A stretch of 64,000 nt of DNA from Charina bottae. Lineage: Eukaryota > Chordata > Lepidosauria > Squamata > Charinaidae. Every line of letters begins with the position of its first letter. The first letter of the stretch is position 1. This document shows positions 28,401 through 34,400 of the stretch, in pieces. A program made the translations under genes and the position numbers. The stretch spans positions 38,559,463-38,623,462 of the forward strand of contig JALMGJ010000005.1 of assembly GCA_023362775.1 (NCBI GenBank). Direction: 5' to 3'. The notes beneath the pieces are model-generated. The model made no database searches. It was not told where the DNA came from and saw nothing but the letters and a program-made list of their open reading frames with translations.

Positions 28401-31400
28401 ACTTCCAGAACACGGCCACACAGCCCGAAAGACCCACAACAGCCATAACCAAAAGTTGCCTAAAATTCCAGAGTTAACCAAAACAAACATACACACTCAA
28501 CATGATCAGAATAAAACATTTTAGTACTTTTTAATGTGATCCATGGCATACCAATAATCTAGAACCGTTTTGATTGTTGGTATAGGTGGTACAACAATAC
28601 TAATTTTTTCCTGTTGATCCCAGAACATTAATCACCTTTAATCAGTGTTTTTGTAACTGCTATATCCCAGACCTCTGTAACCTAAATTCAGTGATTTCAG
28701 TGTTCACCTTCCCAGTTTTTAGCAGTTGTTTGTCTCACAGCTGTCAACAGGAATAGTAGTAGTTCTTTACATAATATGTTTTCATTCTCACCTCATTTAA
28801 CACTAATTTAGGATAGAGGATAATGTTTTTGTTCTGCAATCATGATGTATTCCTTACCACAGCCATCCATTGACCTTATGTTTTCACCAGAAATGACAGA
28901 AGCTATCAGATTCTCTCAAATATATGGGATTGATTTATTTGTAAATATAGTTTATAGTCATGGCATTAGCTATTAGTTTTAACAGAATTCTCTCTCATTT
29001 TAAATGAGACTATTATTTTTTTATTTCTAAATAGCACCTCATTCTCCTTCTTCCTCTAAATCTTTTTCTATGGCTATTCAGTGTTCCTGTCAGGCCTAGC
29101 CCAAGAACAATGAAGAGTCAGTGCATTCAAACTACAGTTCTTTATTTGCTCACGCGGTACAGACAGAATCTTGCCAGACTAAAGCTACTCTAAGGGGAAA
29201 TAACCTGGGAGACTCTAGGGCGGGGCTATCCTGAACCTCTTTGTTTTCCCACCATTGCTCCTCGGACTGAGCTTATCTCCTCCACCTCCTTGGAATGTGC
29301 TCCCTCCTTCCTGAGAACCAGCCCCACGGTTCCTCATGATTCAGTTACTAAGAGCAGTGTTTGCAGGATGGTTAAAGTGTTGGAAAGGACTGAGGTGATC
29401 CATGTTTAGAACCACCCCCAGCCACGGAGGTTCACTGGGTGATTTTGCCTTGAGCTCCCAGAGGAAAGGCAAGATATTAATCAAACAAACAAATACTGTA
29501 CTATACTAATAAATAAATATTAAACATGTATATACACATACTTGAGGCCATGTATTTTTGCCATCCTCATAAGTTGTCATGGTTGTAAGAGTTCTAATTG
29601 TTTCAGTGTTCACGGAAGTAAAAAACAATGTGATATGAAAAAATTATCTTTCAGAAGATTTCAAAATTCTCTAAGCTGTCTTTTCCCTGAAAGGGTTACT
29701 GTTTCCAGCAGGAGATCTACTCACTGGGTAGCCAAAGAAGCAGCCGCCATTGCTCGGTTTCGTGGAACTGCAGCATCTCTTGATGAACCTTGCAGAGAAG
29801 ATCTTGTGCGGTAACCACAGAGCTTCACCTTTGAGGAAGCCTCACTGTATACATTTATATCACTTGTGTGGTTTGATCCCACATGATGGGATTCTTCATT
29901 TTTGTTACCTTAATCATGGGACAAGTGGGAACATTTCTGCTAGGGGCATAATGCCTAAGGAAGGAAAGCTTAACTCTCCCTTCTCCAGATGTAACCCCAA
30001 TTAGAACTCTTATAAAATTCTTTCCCCTTTTCCTATATCTATTGATAGGAATAATAATTCTTTTGTGCATACTCTACAGTCACATTTTTCTTTTATTTTG
30101 TACTGCATATCCTGAAATGTTTGAGGATTAGGAGAAACTTTGCTGTAACTCCTTCAGAGGGCTAAAAATTTGTAATACCCTTGAAAGAGTTTCCTGATCT
30201 AGCTGGGATGAAGGGTTATAAAAGATGCTACAATTTTGCTTCTTCAGACAAAAATGCAAGGAAATGTTTTCCTTGACAGATTGGATGTATTTACTGCATG
30301 GCCAATAACCTGAGGTCCCTGAAAAAAAGAGTGTTTATGCTTCCCTGTTAAAGAGAGAATAGTATATTTAAAACATGAATTTGAAAGCTGAACTAAATTA
30401 CTTGTGAAGATATGTAATAAGACTTGAGTTTCTAACTATTGACTTTATTTTTGATTTTGGTGACTTCAGATTCAGAATTTACAGTTGGCCTGGCCTTAAT
30501 TAGCTGACACTGAAGCATTTTACATATTTTTTGTTGTTTATTCGTTCAGTCGCTTCCGACTCTTCGTGACTTCATGGACCAGCCCACGCCAGAGCTTTCT
30601 GTCGGCCGTCACCATCCCCAACTCCCCAATGGTTGAGTCCGTCACCTCCAGAATACCATCAATCCATCTTGCCCTTGGTCGGCCCCTCTTCCTTTTGCCT
30701 TCCACTTTCCCTAGCATCAGCTTCTTCTCCAGGGTATCCTGTCTTCTCATTATGTGGCCAAAGTACTTCAGTTTTGCCTTTAATATCATTCCCTCAAGTG
30801 AGCAGTCAAGTTGCAGTGGTTAGTAACTGTTTACTTCAGGATTATTTGCTAACTTTAGGAATCATTTATAAGTTTAGATAAAGGAAGTGTGCATAAAATA
30901 TGTAAAAAATATTTTACTGTAACAATATAGTGCAAGCAAGTATGGTGCATCTTTTTTTGTTGTTTATTCGTTCAGTCGCTTCCGACTCTTCGTGACTTCA
31001 TGAACCAGCCCACGCCAGAGCTTCCTGTCGGCTGTCAACACCCCCAGCTCCCCCAAGGTCGAGTCCGTCACCTCCAGAATATTACATATTCCACATGGGT
31101 TATTTTTAGCAGGAGGGTCAGCAGTTTATAATCCAATGTGCTTTCAAATGGCTTCTAGCATTACCAATCAAAAAACATTTGCCTCCTGAATGGATTTTTT
31201 TTGTGGTAAGAAAAATAACGGAAGAAACAGTGGGGAAAATACAGGATGGTTAAAAATAGAAGATATTGTCATCTGGATTCTTGGTAAAATTCTATGAGTT
31301 AGGCAGGACAATTGTCTAATACAGGACACATCTGAAAGCATGTATGTGAGCTCCTATTCCATAAAAAAACCTACAGAGTATAAAAATGTACAGTTATTTT

Positions 31401-34400
31401 AAAATGAAAGAAAATTAACTAAGTGAACAGATAACATAATACTTGAACAAGACATGAAGTTGTTCCTAGTTTTCATCTTTGTGTTCCCTATTCACTTTAT
31501 TGCCGAACTGTGAATATGAATTTATTTTTGCTCTTCAAGTGAAGAAGCAGTATACAGCTTGAGGCCCAAGACCATATGCAGCTTCCAAAAGCCTTGAGTG
31601 CAGCTTCATATATAATTGTTAATAAATTCTGGAGATAACTTTCAATGGGACAGAAAATGAAATGAGTAAAAAAATCCTGGAAATATTTACACTATTTAAT
31701 ATTAATTAAAAGTAGATGCACATGAAATGAAGTAGTTTTGGTTTTCCCTCAGCCAGTACATTTTGGAGTACAGTCCCAAGAATGTCATCAGGTACAGACA
31801 ACGGGCTAGAAACCAGGAGCCTGAGAGTTCTAGTCCCACCTTAGGCATGAAAGCCGGCTGGGTGACCTTGGAACAGTCCCTGTCTCTCAGCCCGAGGAAG
31901 GAGCCAATGGCAAACCAGGAGCCTGAGAGTTCTAGTCCCACCTTAGGCATGAAAGCCGGCTGGGTGGCCTTGGGCCAGTCACTCTCAGCCCAACTCACCT
32001 CACGTGGTGGTTGTGGGGAAAATAGGAGGAGGAAGGAGGATTAGGTATGTTCGCCGCCTTGAGTTATTTATAAAAATAATAAAGGCGGGATAAAAATTAA
32101 ATAAATAAATGAATGAATACTGGGTATAGATCTTCAGCCAGGAAAAAATGCACATTCTTAGTTTATACCCTCATAAACATTGGTGGGCATAATATAGTAC
32201 AACTGGCCAGAGAAGCACAATAAAGCTAAAAGTAAGTGAAGGAAGCTGCTAACAATGACCTTTCACTATTTCTCACTTCCGTAAGATTTGAAATAGTTTC
32301 AACCAAGAACAATGTTCCACTTCCAACAGTGCTGCTTCTTTAACTAGAATCTGCTGTTTCTCCTCCTCCTCCTTTAAGTTGGTTACCAGTAAAAATGATG
32401 TTGAAGTTATCAATCTACACTGAAAAAGCATAATGATCCCTTATCAACAATTATAGGCTTCCTGGTGCCTGCCTGCCTGCCTGCCTGCCTGCCTACCTAT
32501 CTATCATCTTTTAACATTCCACTAAAATCATCTTCCTTATATATATAAAACCACGATAAAAAGATAACTAAAAGGTTGCCCAATGATCCTCAACTAAATT
32601 CCAAATGTCCCTTTAGAAAGTAAGGTATTCGCTGTCTTCCTGAGTGCTAGAAATGAAGGGGCCAAATGCCCTTATGGGGCAGTCATGGAGAGGGCCTGTT
32701 TTCTGGTCCAAAACCTTTCACAGAGGTGAGACCCTAAGCAGACTTTCTCCTACTGCCTACACTGGATGGGCAGAATCGTACTAGGTGAGGAAATCCCTGA
32801 TGTAATCTGGCCCCACATCATATGTAGCTTTATAGCTGATAACCACTACTTTGAATTGGGCCTGGAGGTCTACTAGTAACCAGTGCACCCACAAAATAGG
32901 GTTACTCTGCAATAGCAGGTTTTATCCAGTAGCAGCCTACCTACTACTTTCTATGCCAGAGCTTTCCAAACTTTTCATGTTGGTGACACACTTTTTAGAC
33001 ATGCATCATTTCGCGACACACTCTTACAGCAGGGCACAAGGCAGGCACTAGGACCTGCGTGGAATCACAGCAGGTTGGAGGCAGCAAGGCACAAGGCAGG
33101 CACTAGGACCTGCGTGGAATCCTGGCAGGGCTCGGAGGAAGCAGCAGCCATGACACACCCAGACACTGCAGCCGACACACTAACGTGTCCCGACACACAG
33201 TTTGGAAAGCTCTGTTCTATGCCAATTCTACCTTCCCAATTGTCTTCAAAGGCAGGCATACATATAACATGTTGCAGTAGTCCAGCCATGTGGTGGGAAA
33301 GGAATGAGTTACTGTTGCCAGGGTTTAAGACTGCAACTGGTGCACCAGCCAAAGCTAGGCAGGAGCTGTGAGTGCAGGAGGAACAGCAAGTCATAGGTGT
33401 GCATCTTTGGGGGAGTGTAACCCTACTTAGAGCAACTGTAACTGATATCCTGAAAAGCCTAGATGTTTATGGGCAAACAGCATTTCCATCTTGCTGGATT
33501 ACTGAACCGAAACTGACAGATGATCTCTCCCAGAGGTTTCATATAGATGTTAAATCATATGGGGGAGATAGAAGTGTCCGGGCCCTGTGGTATTCTACCC
33601 TGGAGCAGTCATGGGTTTGATCACTCCTTTTTTATGAATGACAACTGGAAACATCCACTGAGATAGAGCAGAACCACTGCAGAACTGTGCCTCCAATACC
33701 CAAAAGGATACCATAGTTGGTGGGTGCTGGGAGGTTTCTTTGGACCAGGAGGGGTGTACTCTCCCATTCAGATTCTGGTGGTCATCTGCTTTTGTGACCA
33801 GAGTGACCATTGCTTTTCTGCACCATGTCTGGGCCTGAGACCATAATCAAAGGGATCCAATCATCCTGTTCTAGAATTCTTGTGTGGAGGGCCATAGAGA
33901 AACTATGTGGCAACAGTTTGTAAAACATGTTTTAAGCCTAGGAAATGAAGAAAGCATTAAAAAGAAACTCAGATTGACTCTGCCTTAACTCCCCAGAAAC
34001 TTCTCCAGAATAACTTTACGTTCTATCAATGATAGTCATTTCTCTCTTAACTTTTTCCTCAGCAACACAGTGGCCACAGACATCAACAATGCCAGCTACT
34101 TACGGGTGGCTGCTGCCTCTCAGCCATTCACTGCAACAACCCAGCTTAAGCAGACCCCTTCACCAGACCAACAACCTACCTTTTGGAATTATGACCCACA
34201 GCCAAAAGATAATACTCCACTGTTGGGACTAGAGTCTCCTACTACACCTTCCACTCTGTCTCCTGGGTCTCCAAGAAATGCTGCTCATTCTTCAACCAAC
34301 CGAAAGGATCAACTGTAAGTTGTTGGGTTTTTTGCACCACTTTGAGATGGTCTAGATTTCCCATATTTTGCCTGTCCTCTAGCAGAGCTTTCAGTAGACA

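Noticed and set aside
29542..29814. 90-codon ORF in the INPP5D intron between exons k and l, tested as an extra exon
   Set aside because: No similarity to SHIP1, and exons k and l already join in phase with the expected protein.
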